Shown in pieces: positions 50,701-57,539 of a stretch of DNA of 64,000 nt. The notes below the pieces were generated by a model, which saw nothing but the letters and a program-made list of their open reading frames with translations, did not search any database and was not told where the DNA came from. Origin of the DNA: Diphasiastrum complanatum (taxonomy: Eukaryota > Streptophyta > Lycopodiopsida > Lycopodiales > Lycopodiaceae); the NCBI GenBank assembly GCA_029204225.1, contig CM055106.1, positions 267,981 to 331,980 of the forward strand. The letters run 5' to 3'. Both the position numbers and the translations under genes were made by a program. The stretch's first letter is position 1. Each line of letters opens with the position of its first letter.

Positions 50701-53700
50701 CCCTCGCATCACCACCCCTTTCAGATGATGGCTGGTCAGAGTTTGCGAGGGAGACAGAGGCTGCTGCCCAGAGACATATAGCGCAGAGACGACTCAGAGC
50801 ATCACAGGTAGGCAGTTCCTCCCAGAGACCCCCCTGTGGCAGAGGGAGACCCCCAGGCAGGAGTGTACCACAGAGGGTTCCTTCCGGCAGACCCAGAGGC
50901 AGGCCAGCCAAGAGGGGACGCACTGATGATTTTTCTAATCGTCTCTTGGCAGGCGTTGGCCCAGACCTAGAGGAGTCCCAGATGCCTCCAGACTCCGAGC
51001 CAAACTTTGTGTTTGACACCCTGGTCTACCTTCCTAACTCAACACTGCATCCACGACAATGCCACTAGCATCCATCTCTAGGTCGAAATGTTTCTGGGTA
51101 TCAACAATCTTGAGTACTGGGGCTGTAGCAACAGCCTCCTTCAAGCTTTCAAAACTATGCTAAGCCTCAGCATCCCAAAAAACCACTGTGTTGTTATTCT
51201 GTAACTAATCCGTTAAAGAAGCAACTACCCTGGAATAGTTCATAACGAATCGTTGGTAGAACTTGCAAAAGCCTAGGAAAGACTGTAACTGACAAATATC
51301 GGTCTTGGCCACTTCTTGACCACAACCACCTTGGCGGTGTCAACATAAATACTCTCTGCCGTCACTACGTGAACCAAATGCTCGACGTGAGTCTTACACA
51401 ACTCGGTCTTCTGAGCATTGGCATACAAGGCTGTTTCTTGTAGCTTGCCAAATACGGTCTAGAGATGACCTTCATGCTCCACCACCATCAATAAAATTGA
51501 CAGCAAACTTGCCCATATAGTTGTGCAGGACATTGTTCATGAGCGTCATGAACATGGCGGGTGCATTGGTTAACCCAAATGGCATAACCAAGAACTCATA
51601 ATGTCCAAAACGGTTCGGAAGGCCATCTTTTGGACATCTTCCTCACGAATCCGTATATGATGGTACCCACTTTTGAGATCTATCTTACGGAAAATGGTTG
51701 CTCCCTGCAACGCATTCAGTAGATCTTCAATCCTGGGCATCGGATATCTGTGCTTTACAGTGATTTTATTGAATCCCCGGTAATCCACACACATCCAAAA
51801 ACTACCATCCTTTTTGATACAAGGACATAGAGAATTATTTAGTTTTCATGTTTTAGACCTAGCCCGTACTGATTTAATTTTTGGATATGAATGGTTGTTT
51901 AGCAAATCGCCTCCTCTGCCTATTGATTTTGAGAAACATGTTTTCACTTTCAAGGAGGGTGATAAGGTTTTTACTTTATTTGGCAGTAATTTTGTATGGA
52001 ATTTCTATAGTTAATATAATATAATGGAAGCATTTGATTATTCACAGTATGAAATTTTTTCATTATTTGCTATTCCTATTATGGATGTTTCTGATGTGTA
52101 TCTAAATAGTTGTGAATTCCTTACAATTCTTAACTCAGTAAGTTTATATCACACTCTTCCGAAATCTTGATGAGCACTTCTCTGTACTTATCAGCATACT
52201 CCTGCACACTGTAGTGTTTCTGATGGTGCAAAAACCACGCATCCATCGCACGTACATGCTCGTGTGGAGGAATGAACTGAGCCCTGAAGGCTCACTTAAA
52301 TTCAATTCCGGTGGTTGGGCACTATTTAGACTTGAGCAATTGCCGCCACCACCTGCTAGCAATGAAATGGTAAGCAGCTTTATGAATTCTCCAACCTTCA
52401 TTGGTTGGAGCTCTTTTAAATACTCTTCGCATTTATGCAACCATTGATCCACCACATCAGTAGTTCTTTGCGGGGAATTTCCAAAAAACGTAGCAGGTTT
52501 GACATCCAATCAACCCTTTGATGGAGGAATGTGTAAAACCGTTCGAAGATGGCCGTCTACAAAATGTTGAAAATAACAAGTTTATGCATCTCACAAGATT
52601 GTGTAGCTCTTTACTAAAATTTGTGGTGGCATTGTTGGTGTCCATAGAGTGTCTTTCAATGTCCAGATCTTTTGAGTAGGCGTCTTTTCCAACCAAAAAG
52701 GATCATCATTTCCTTTGTAAATAATGTTGAGGCACATGATTTGAGCTCCGACAAAAAGGGTTTCTAACTTCAAATTTGTAGTTGACAAAGGTATCTATAT
52801 TGAGTGCAAGTCATTGTCAATGAGAACATAGTTTCCCGATACTTGATGTATTGAAATTTCAACAATGACTCCATTTCAAAAAGCTCTATCTGATTTGAAT
52901 CAGAGTTAGGGTTTAGGCCGATTTTTAAAATCAGTACATGTATCATGCAATGTCACATTCTATCTGTTTTTAAATGACTGAAATTGACTTCAAATTAGGG
53001 AGTGACTGTAAAGTACAGAGTGCCAGATCTATCTACAATAAGTTCTTTTGTAATAATAAATATCATATTCTCTTAAACCCAAGGTCCAATTTCCAATTAT
53101 TTTGAGCAGGCCCGATTTTGCCTGAAAAGCCAATTCTGACTTCAAAAAGGCTGATTCTGAAAAGATGGGAAATTATGGATTCTATAACAATGAAAGCTGA
53201 AAGTGAAGTGATAGAAGCATTATATGAGCTTTGTGAAACTGAAAATTTTAAGCCTATGAAAGAACAGTTTGTTTATGCAGATGCACAGCAAATTTTCATA
53301 AAATTGTTTAAACAATGGTGATATTTTGCAGGTACATTGTGGCTTTGTTGGAAATTCTGGTGCAGATATTGACCCACATGACAAATCTTTCTTGAGGAAG
53401 TGCCAATTTGTGGTTGCATCGGGTATTTTTGATGGGTATGACAGGCCACATCAGCCGTCCAATATTAGTGAGCTTTCACAGAATATTTTTTGCTTTGTCC
53501 TAATGATTGATGGAAAGTCATTGAGCAACATCAAATCTTGGGTCAACATCACTGAGGATGGAAATGGAGGCAAGTGGGCAGGCATCTGGCGTTTGGTCTT
53601 ACTTCGCAACTTGCCATATGATGAACCTCGGAGAAATGGAAAGGTTCCTAAGCTCCTGACTCATCGAATATTTCCAGAAGCTCAGTATAGTATCTGGATT

Positions 53701-55174
53701 GATGGCAAAATGGAACTTGTGATAGACCCTCTTCTTCTTTTGGAAAGGCAAGAAGTTCTTGTCCATATGGAATTCATACATTAAGAAGGAAAATGGTCTT
53801 TTGCCTATCTGGGTGTTCTTGCAGCACTCTTCTGCATGTTTGTCGATTTCAAGTTAATTTCCTATTTAGTTACATAGGAAAATATTGTAATTTGAAGCCC
53901 TAGGATCCTATTCTAATTGAATTGCTGCAAAGGCCTTGTTTTAGGGAAAAATTGATTTTCCCTCATTCTTCTCAAAGTTTTGAATAAAAATCAGGTTATT
54001 TTTGTAATGTTTCACTCGAAACACTTGAGAAAGAGTCAAATAGTGATTTGAATTCACCTGATTCAAATCAACTGGATATGGGTCTTTTTCTGCAGGTCAG
54101 CATTTCGATTTATTCTTTAACAAGTAAGGTTATTCAAAGAGCAATTATTGTTTTGATTTGCGGTATGGCTTCAATAAAGCTTGTTATATTGTGCCTAGAA
54201 AGAATGTTACTGAAAGTTAATGATAGAGAAGAGGACCTCAATGATGTAACAATGGCTTTCTAACTTTGCTAGTGGTGGAATGGTTCTTATTTGCATTGAT
54301 ATATTATTGAAAGTCAGTCCAGCTGACAGTCAATTGCCGGTACATGAATAGGAAATCTGATTTGGAATTTACGGTTCTCTCACTGGCTGAGTGCAAGCAA
54401 CCTTTTTACTGGAGCAGTCATGTATTTTCAACAGAAATTTGTTTGAGCAAGCTTCTTGGATCATATTCCTGTATTGGAACTTAGTTTGTTCTCTTGCAGA
54501 TATCTGTGGCGAGGAGGGCATAGTTTTGCAATTGCTCGCCACAAACATCATCGTAGTATCTTTGAAGAAGCAGATGCAAATAAGCGGAGAAAGCGTTATG
54601 CTCGTCCTCTCATTGACAAGCATATGGAACAATATCGTGAAGAGGGCATGGAGCCCTGGAGTAGTAAGAAGCTTCCCTACATAACCAGTGGTAATTAAAC
54701 CCTTAATCTAAATCCGAAAAATACATCTGCAACTATTGCATTGAAAAAGTGCTCATTGGTGAAGCTATTGTCTCTCAACTGATTTCAGAAGTGCCGGTGT
54801 TTACAGATGTTCCAGAGGGTGCGATTATAATTCGTGAGCATACACCTTTGAGTAATCTTTTTTGCTGTTTATGGTTCAATGAGGTCAACAGGTTTACTCC
54901 CCGAGACCAGTTAAGTTTTGGTTATGTTGTTTATCGACTAAATGGATCGTTCCTATTCTGGATGTTTCCTAACTGTGAGTACAATTCACTTTTTATTTTA
55001 CACAAGCATACTCGTGAGCATTCTTCAAAGGTTGAATGGGTTAAATCTCTTGATGAGTTAAAGGATACCGGTGTCATGCTGGAGCGTCGAGGAGGAATAG
55101 GGCTATTGACACGAGATGTAGTTGCAATCATTGATAAAGGTAGTAATAGCACAGGCCTGCCTGTAAACTATTGA
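31456..55174 (+). CDS. DUF616 family protein (TOD1/MUCI70-like), five exons
   Basis: Exons 31456-31705, 41303-41499, 53332-53747, 54500-54690 and 54789-55174 join in phase (phases 1, 0, 2, 1) to 1440 bases, 479 residues plus stop, with no internal stop. The protein has a short basic N-terminus, one membrane segment, then the DUF616 domain from [14 protein letters not shown] through [59 protein letters not shown] and [17 protein letters not shown]. In Arabidopsis the family includes TOD1 (reported alkaline ceramidase) and MUCI70 (putative glycosyltransferase in mucilage pectin synthesis). Which role applies here cannot be told. The layout predicts a type II membrane protein of the Golgi or endomembranes. 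It is the only intact gene in the window. Confidence 0.9.
31725..31754. repeat. (CT)n microsatellite
   Basis: 30-bp CT run starting 20 bp after the intron 1 donor. Confidence 0.95.
32098..33207 (+). pseudogene. copia protease joined directly to RT and RNase H
   Basis: Gag end and protease ([21 protein letters not shown], near 32200-32275) run at about 32285 straight into the RT active-site motif VDDLIITG and then [58 protein letters not shown] and an RNase H tail ending GIFTKPLSL. Integrase and the front of RT are deleted. Many stops and frame changes. A polypurine tract (AAGTGGGGG, 33199-33207) closes it. Confidence 0.85.
33208..33700 (+). repeat. probable 3' LTR of the copia in intron 1
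   Basis: Starts TGTTGAAATATAATGCC right after the polypurine tract. The first 30 bases contain an inverted pair (TTGAAATA / TATTTCAA). No partner in the window; the right end is a guess. Confidence 0.5.
33701..36272. other. unassigned part of intron 1
   Basis: No domain recognised on either strand. The longest frames (35070-35393 plus, 35414-35698 minus) look incidental. GCAACAA/TTGCAGCAA-like words recur. Probably an old repeat of unknown type. Confidence 0.4.
36273..36507 (-). repeat. 3' LTR (235 bp shared segment)
   Basis: Matches 38486-38721 with about 15 differences. The linker coding ([17 protein letters not shown]) reads straight into it with no polypurine tract, so its outer part was probably lost in the same deletion that removed RT. 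Confidence 0.8.
36500..37720 (-). pseudogene. copia pre-integrase, integrase and linker
   Basis: Reading leftward: [40 protein letters not shown], integrase [15 protein letters not shown] and [68 protein letters not shown], then a Ser/Asn-rich linker. The first integrase Asp is replaced (HSHI in place of HSDI). Frameshifts fall near 37300 and 37000. RT should follow but the LTR does. Confidence 0.9.
37700..38374 (-). pseudogene. copia gag
   Basis: Residues include [79 protein letters not shown] and [18 protein letters not shown] lies near 37829. The reading ends in a Lys-rich stretch with no zinc knuckle or protease before the pre-integrase frame, so those parts are deleted. Confidence 0.9.
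38411..38490 (-). repeat. triplicated primer-binding-site motif
   Basis: The word GCTCTGATAC(C/T)ATG occurs three times on the plus strand, near 38416, 38441 and 38474. The first two carry the same tail, GAA(A/G)AGTAT. Only the last, next to the LTR at 38486, is in the normal primer binding position (minus strand TGGTATCAGAGC). Confidence 0.85.
38486..38721 (-). repeat. 5' LTR
   Basis: Starts TGTTGGAAGAAGG at 38486; a CA at 38720-38721 closes the shared segment. The full LTR may run further right, since homology stops only because the left copy stops. Confidence 0.75.
38722..39640. other. unassigned part of intron 1
   Basis: AT-rich, short frames only, nothing recognised. The first part may be the outer portion of the neighbouring LTR. 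Confidence 0.4.
39641..40760 (-). pseudogene. old copia RT and RNase H remnant
   Basis: Reading leftward: [67 protein letters not shown], then weaker connection pieces and [15 protein letters not shown] near 39740. Numerous stops and frame changes make this the most decayed copia in the window. No LTR is attached. Confidence 0.8.
41303..41499 (+). CDS. DUF616 gene exon 2
   Basis: Reads (G)[18 protein letters not shown], an acidic/polar stem, then [20 protein letters not shown] and KRHMK. FGGY-TL-QR-SF is the usual entry to the DUF616 domain. Acceptor TTGTTGGCAG before 41303 (phase 1), donor AAG|GTAAGA at 41500 (phase 0). Confidence 0.88.
42335..42406. repeat. (TC)n microsatellite
   Basis: 72-bp TC run inside intron 2. 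Confidence 0.97.
42511..42870 (+). pseudogene. probable LINE-type endonuclease fragment
   Basis: An open frame with [13 protein letters not shown], then [15 protein letters not shown] and [12 protein letters not shown]. The SDH...LS motif and the following (P)WYD(Q/E) resemble the end of the endonuclease and its link to RT in plant non-LTR elements. No RT motif follows; the hAT begins soon after. Identification is tentative. Confidence 0.45.
42980..45509 (-). pseudogene. hAT transposase gene, decayed
   Basis: Moves a DNA transposon by cut and paste. Reading leftward: ATG near 45509, BED zinc finger ([21 protein letters not shown]), a Pro/Ser-rich linker, [20 protein letters not shown], the DUF659 block at about 44480-44130 ([53 protein letters not shown]), [18 protein letters not shown], and the C-terminal dimerisation motif [20 protein letters not shown] near 43090-43150. 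Faults: a TGG-to-TAG change near 43768 (EF-stop-THAEE), a frameshift and stop near 43400. Related to, but clearly diverged from, the plus-strand copy. Confidence 0.85.
45510..46427. other. spacer between the two hAT genes, left part
   Basis: Upstream region of the minus-strand hAT gene. No further gene recognised. A T run lies at 46352-46371. Terminal inverted repeats of either hAT element could not be identified by eye. Confidence 0.4.
46428..46467. repeat. (TA)n tract
   Basis: 40-bp TA run at the left side of the first foldback element. Confidence 0.95.
46468..46666. mobile_element. small foldback element in a TA tract (type 1)
   Basis: 199 bp with ends TCATAG...CTATGA, TA runs on both sides, and several GGTACC words arranged as inverted copies (GGTACCATATTGGT at 46511 against ACCAATATGGTACC at 46630). 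No coding. Looks like a MITE inserted in a TA microsatellite. Confidence 0.65.
46667..46712. repeat. (TA)n tract
   Basis: 46-bp AT run between the type 1 element and the first type 2 element. Confidence 0.95.
46713..46873 (+). mobile_element. foldback element type 2, copy A
   Basis: 161 bp starting CTAAGGAAGCGGATGGCGGA and ending ACCCTCATGTCTGA, very rich in GGACGCG words. Same ends as copy B. Flanked by TA runs. Confidence 0.7.
46890..47144 (+). mobile_element. foldback element type 2, copy B
   Basis: About 255 bp, same start and end as copy A, with a longer A/T-rich middle. TA runs at 46874-46889 and 47145-47159. Confidence 0.7.
47161..47293 (-). mobile_element. foldback element type 2, copy C (inverted)
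   Basis: 133 bp in opposite orientation: starts TTCAGGGATGAGGGTCCGGG and ends CGCCATCCGCTTCCTTAG, the complement of the A and B ends. Followed by a TA run at 47294-47314. Confidence 0.7.
47379..47479. repeat. (GA)n and (GT)n microsatellites
   Basis: GA run at 47379-47449, then GT run at 47456-47479. Confidence 0.97.
47713..47750. repeat. (GA)n tract abutting the hAT start codon
   Basis: 38-bp GA run whose last A is the first base of the hAT ATG, so it would be the end of the 5' leader. Confidence 0.95.
47750..51035 (+). pseudogene. hAT transposase gene, seven exons, nearly intact
   Basis: Exons read as 47750-48780, 48912-49135, 49224-49552, 49663-49872, 49962-50094, 50183-50364 and 50472 to about 51035, all with GT-AG borders and matching phases. 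Domains in order: BED zinc finger ([21 protein letters not shown]), Pro/Ala-rich linker, DUF659 ([54 protein letters not shown]), [16 protein letters not shown], and the dimerisation domain ([20 protein letters not shown]), then an acidic, RGRP-containing tail. Two in-frame stops in exon 1 (TAG 48386, TGA 48506) and a frame-changing indel near 49275-49285 disable it. The tail overlaps gypsy sequence after about 51035. Confidence 0.88.
51036..51795 (-). pseudogene. Ty3/gypsy reverse transcriptase and RNase H fragment
   Basis: Reading leftward: [50 protein letters not shown], then in another frame [20 protein letters not shown] near 51225-51290 and the RNase H start [15 protein letters not shown] near 51036-51080. 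Frameshifts follow AFRT, and the YVDD-type active site is replaced by NFIDG-like sequence. A fragment without LTRs, chromovirus-like in its motifs. Confidence 0.88.
51800..52014 (+). pseudogene. gypsy protease-region fragment
   Basis: Open frame with [19 protein letters not shown] and [13 protein letters not shown], matching the end of gypsy retropepsins (I(L/F)G..WL...IDF). The catalytic DTG is not included. Opposite orientation to both neighbours. Confidence 0.6.
52138..52512 (-). pseudogene. gypsy gag fragment
   Basis: Reading leftward: [20 protein letters not shown] and [20 protein letters not shown], then after a frame change [39 protein letters not shown]. The F(R/K)..F(I/V)P and SVQEY(A/V)..(Y/F)RE pattern is the plant gypsy gag (retrotrans_gag). 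One frameshift and a stop. Confidence 0.78.
52513..53331. other. right end of intron 2, unassigned
   Basis: Short frames only. No repeat partner recognised. Ends in the acceptor TATTTTGCAG at 53322-53331. Confidence 0.5.
53332..53747 (+). CDS. DUF616 gene exon 3
   Basis: Core of the domain: [107 protein letters not shown]. No stops. YSIW(I/V/L)D(G/S/A)K is the strongly conserved family motif with a likely catalytic or metal-binding Asp. It ends GAAAG and is followed by GCAAGA, not GT. Confidence 0.93.
53748..54499 (+). other. intron 3 (752 bp), GC-AG type
   Basis: Donor AAAG|GCAAGA and acceptor TTGTTCTCTTGCAG. Joining gives LLER-YLWRGG, matching the family's LER(F/Y)LWR. No GT donor keeps this reading. 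Confidence 0.8.
54500..54690 (+). CDS. DUF616 gene exon 4
   Basis: [66 protein letters not shown](A/S)RH...E(E/A)...NK is typical of the family. Donor G|GTAATT at 54691, phase 1; the next intron is only 98 bp (54691-54788, acceptor CTGATTTCAG). Confidence 0.92.
54789..55174 (+). CDS. DUF616 gene exon 5 and stop
   Basis: [89 protein letters not shown], then a less conserved tail ending LPVNY and TGA at 55172-55174. REH(T/I)P.(S/T)NL..CLWFNEVDRFT.RDQLSF is diagnostic for DUF616. Confidence 0.93.
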
Positions 55175-55244
55175 CAAGTTCTGTTATATTCTATTGAAAT
55201 AGTTCTGTGCTTTGTGAGATAAAAGTTTATTCTTTAGCTCTTGA

Positions 55245-55345
55245 AACATAACCTAGCGGTTGGCACTTTCTTTCCTACCTCAAGGTCTGCAGTTGGATCC
55301 CACTTCTGTACGTGGGTAGGGCGAGACATGCAAATGAAGAAACAG
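55245..55345 (+). repeat. possible tRNA-derived SINE head
   Basis: CCTAGCGGTTGGCAC resembles a pol III A box and GCAGTTGGATCCCAC a B box, about 45 bp apart, followed by GGGTAGGGCGAGAC. The spacing and wording are like plant SINEs. No tail or target duplication was confirmed. It lies just after the DUF616 stop, in or near the 3' UTR. Confidence 0.35.
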
Positions 55346-56530
55346 TGTACACTTGAGAATAACGTGGTTCAGAAAATCTGGACATAAACTGTACACATGG
55401 CTTCTATTGATTAAATTGTTCCCTTTTATCTTGCCATTTGTTGATTAAGATGAGGAAGATGCTACTTCTAAGGTATGGGTATAGTATTTCTATGGTTTTG
55501 ACATTCAAGTTCAGTTGTCGAAAAATAGGAGTAGCAACACCTCTAATTTCTGGATTTGATCCTTCCACAATTCCACAACTAATGACATTTGCTGTCTAAC
55601 TAGAAAAGAAGATATTAACAACTTGTAAAGAATGCAAATTATGATCCTATTATGAGTAGAAGTGATAGACATGTTGAGGGAGATCTTTAAAAGTCAAGTG
55701 GTGGCGGTGGTACTTTTGGTAGAATCCAAACTTGAGAGTCCAATATTTGTTGACATTGTCAATGATAATGAAGTTGAATCTTCATCATCATGCAAGTCAT
55801 CTCCTACACCTATGATTAGAAGGTCATCTATGAATAGCAAGGTTTCTTTAAGGCTTATTTATGATCAAGTCGTTGAAGATACCAATCTTGCTTTGGTGAC
55901 GTCTATTATTCAAAAAGTGGTATGGAACTCTTTTTATAAACATGGTACTATATTAGAAAAGCAAGCATCTAGAAATGCCACAACGAGAAGTCAAATCTAG
56001 AAAAAGCGACAAGAATTATGTTGAGCTTGAGACTTCATTTTTGTCTTCCAAGTTTTTTTCGAACCTCCAAATTCTCCTAGGGTCCTTTGAAAAGATTCAC
56101 TTATTAAGTACCCTTATTAATGCACATTTAATTTTGTTCCCAAGTCTCGTGGACCAATCCCTTACTATCAACACTCTCAGTGTGAAATTCCAACATCCTT
56201 TAATAACATAATTCAGCCTTTGCATGTGTTATATCTCCTTGGTTGTCATAATACATGGCCACATGTTTGTATGTTAGAACAATCAGTGTTGTCATCCAAA
56301 TGCATTTTGTTGTTGTTTTTATTATGGCCAATGTTTGGAGTTTTTGATAGAGCTATTGTAGATTGCATTTTGTTGTTCCAAAATTATCATTGATTCTTGT
56401 GAAAATAATGTAACAAATAGCTGATTTTTTTGACATGTTTTCTGTTGCCCAATAATTGGTTCCTCTAATGAAGCTTAGAAGTTTGACTTTAGTGCATCAC
56501 ACAAACAAAGACTTATGAGAGAATATAATA
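55346..56530. other. region downstream of the DUF616 gene
   Basis: Mostly AT-rich. A plus-strand frame at 55662-56000 (MIDMLREIFKSQ...) has no domain I recognise; it might be a degenerate copia linker but lacks diagnostic motifs. Confidence 0.35.
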
Positions 56531-56830
56531 TCACAATATTCCATCTTGAAAGAAATTGTATAATAAAGAGTTTTTTGAAGATTTATTTGAAGGCGCTTGA
56601 TTGCTTCCCATGGTCACCTCTGGGATCATTTGGAAACCGACTAGTGTGCTTATCATGTACCGTAAGTTAGGCCTTGTGCCAACCACAACATAAATGAGGC
56701 GCCCAAATGGTTGTCTAGAAGGAACAATCTTTATTTGTTCCAATTCTTTTGAATTCTTTCGAAAGGATTCCTTGGTTAATATAACATGCATTTTTAGAGT
56801 TTGGATATCTATTCCATAAGTATCATGATT
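56531..56830 (-). pseudogene. copia RT to RNase H connection fragment
   Basis: The minus strand gives KNSKELEQIKIVPSRQPFGR, LIYVVVGTRPNLRYMISTL and LYNFFQDGIL, matching the P(Y/S)R...G.L.Y....TRPD..Y..(S/A).LS.F block. A short orphan piece with no LTR. Confidence 0.7.
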
Positions 56831-57427
56831 GCCTATTCTGGAACAGATTACGATATGGAATGCGTTCTGTTCTAGAACTTGACCAATTTTTTAAAAAAAA
56901 AATTACGTATTTTTTTTAACAAATGAAGAAAGCGATATATATATATGAAGAATATTGCCATTCCTGCCATCAAATCCACCATTCTCTACCTCGCTCAACT
57001 TTGATGCAGAGTGGAGTGACGGGGTTGTTGCCTACACCTATGTAGACTCAAAGGCTTTGTCAGATGAAATGGAAGAGGACTCTTGCCAATTAGAGGAAAT
57101 CCTTTGCATCAAGGATCGTCTAATGAACTATCATCAGATAGGCTTGCAATCTCTGCCTACTTTTGCTTCATGTGTCGCTTTCTAGCATGATCCTTCTCAT
57201 TCTTCGGGTTTCAGAGGATGTGACAAGAAGTTGATCTACCTATAGGTGGTGAATGGTAAGTAGGTTTGAAGCTTAAGGTATTTTCCATTGTGCAACTTTT
57301 TCAAAATAGTTCACTAGCAGGTGATCAAGATCTAATTTAGGAAAACAAAGAAGAGTCTTTGGCTCAAACATTTTATTTTGCTATTTTGCTTTTATGAAAC
57401 ACATTTGCGGCCCCAGATTAACAACAC
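56831..57427. other. unassigned spacer
   Basis: Includes a plus-strand frame at 56955-57185 without recognisable domains. The sequence is AT-rich near 56890-56945. Confidence 0.35.
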
Positions 57428-57529
57428 TGTAGTGGCCTTGGTTCGCCTGTCATGCATAGATTCGTTCCCAAGGGAATAGTGCTTCCCTTGCGAAGTTAGC
57501 TTGCAAAGCCTACTCTAACCACACCTAAC
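57428..57529 (-). repeat. 3' LTR, truncated copy
   Basis: About 102 bp matching 61246-61350 (shared TAGTGCTTCCCTTGCGAAGT and CTAACCACACCTAA), then the match ends abruptly at gag-tail sequence, so most of this LTR is missing or the deletion ran into it. Confidence 0.75.
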
Positions 57530-57539
57530 TATCTACCCT

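Larger units (their letters stand above)
41500..53331 (+). other. intron 2 (11,832 bp)
   Basis: Donor GTAAGA, acceptor TATTTTGCAG. It holds a LINE-like scrap, two hAT transposase genes facing away from each other, a cluster of foldback elements in TA tracts and gypsy pieces on both strands. Phase 0 on both sides; the known family motif ...M(K/T)VHCGF is split exactly at this intron. Confidence 0.88.

Noticed and set aside
53599-53781. Minus-strand frame over DUF616 exon 3
   Set aside because: Antisense of a well-supported exon.
55662-56000. 112-codon plus-strand frame downstream of the DUF616 gene
   Set aside because: No recognisable domain; a link to copia could not be supported by any diagnostic motif.
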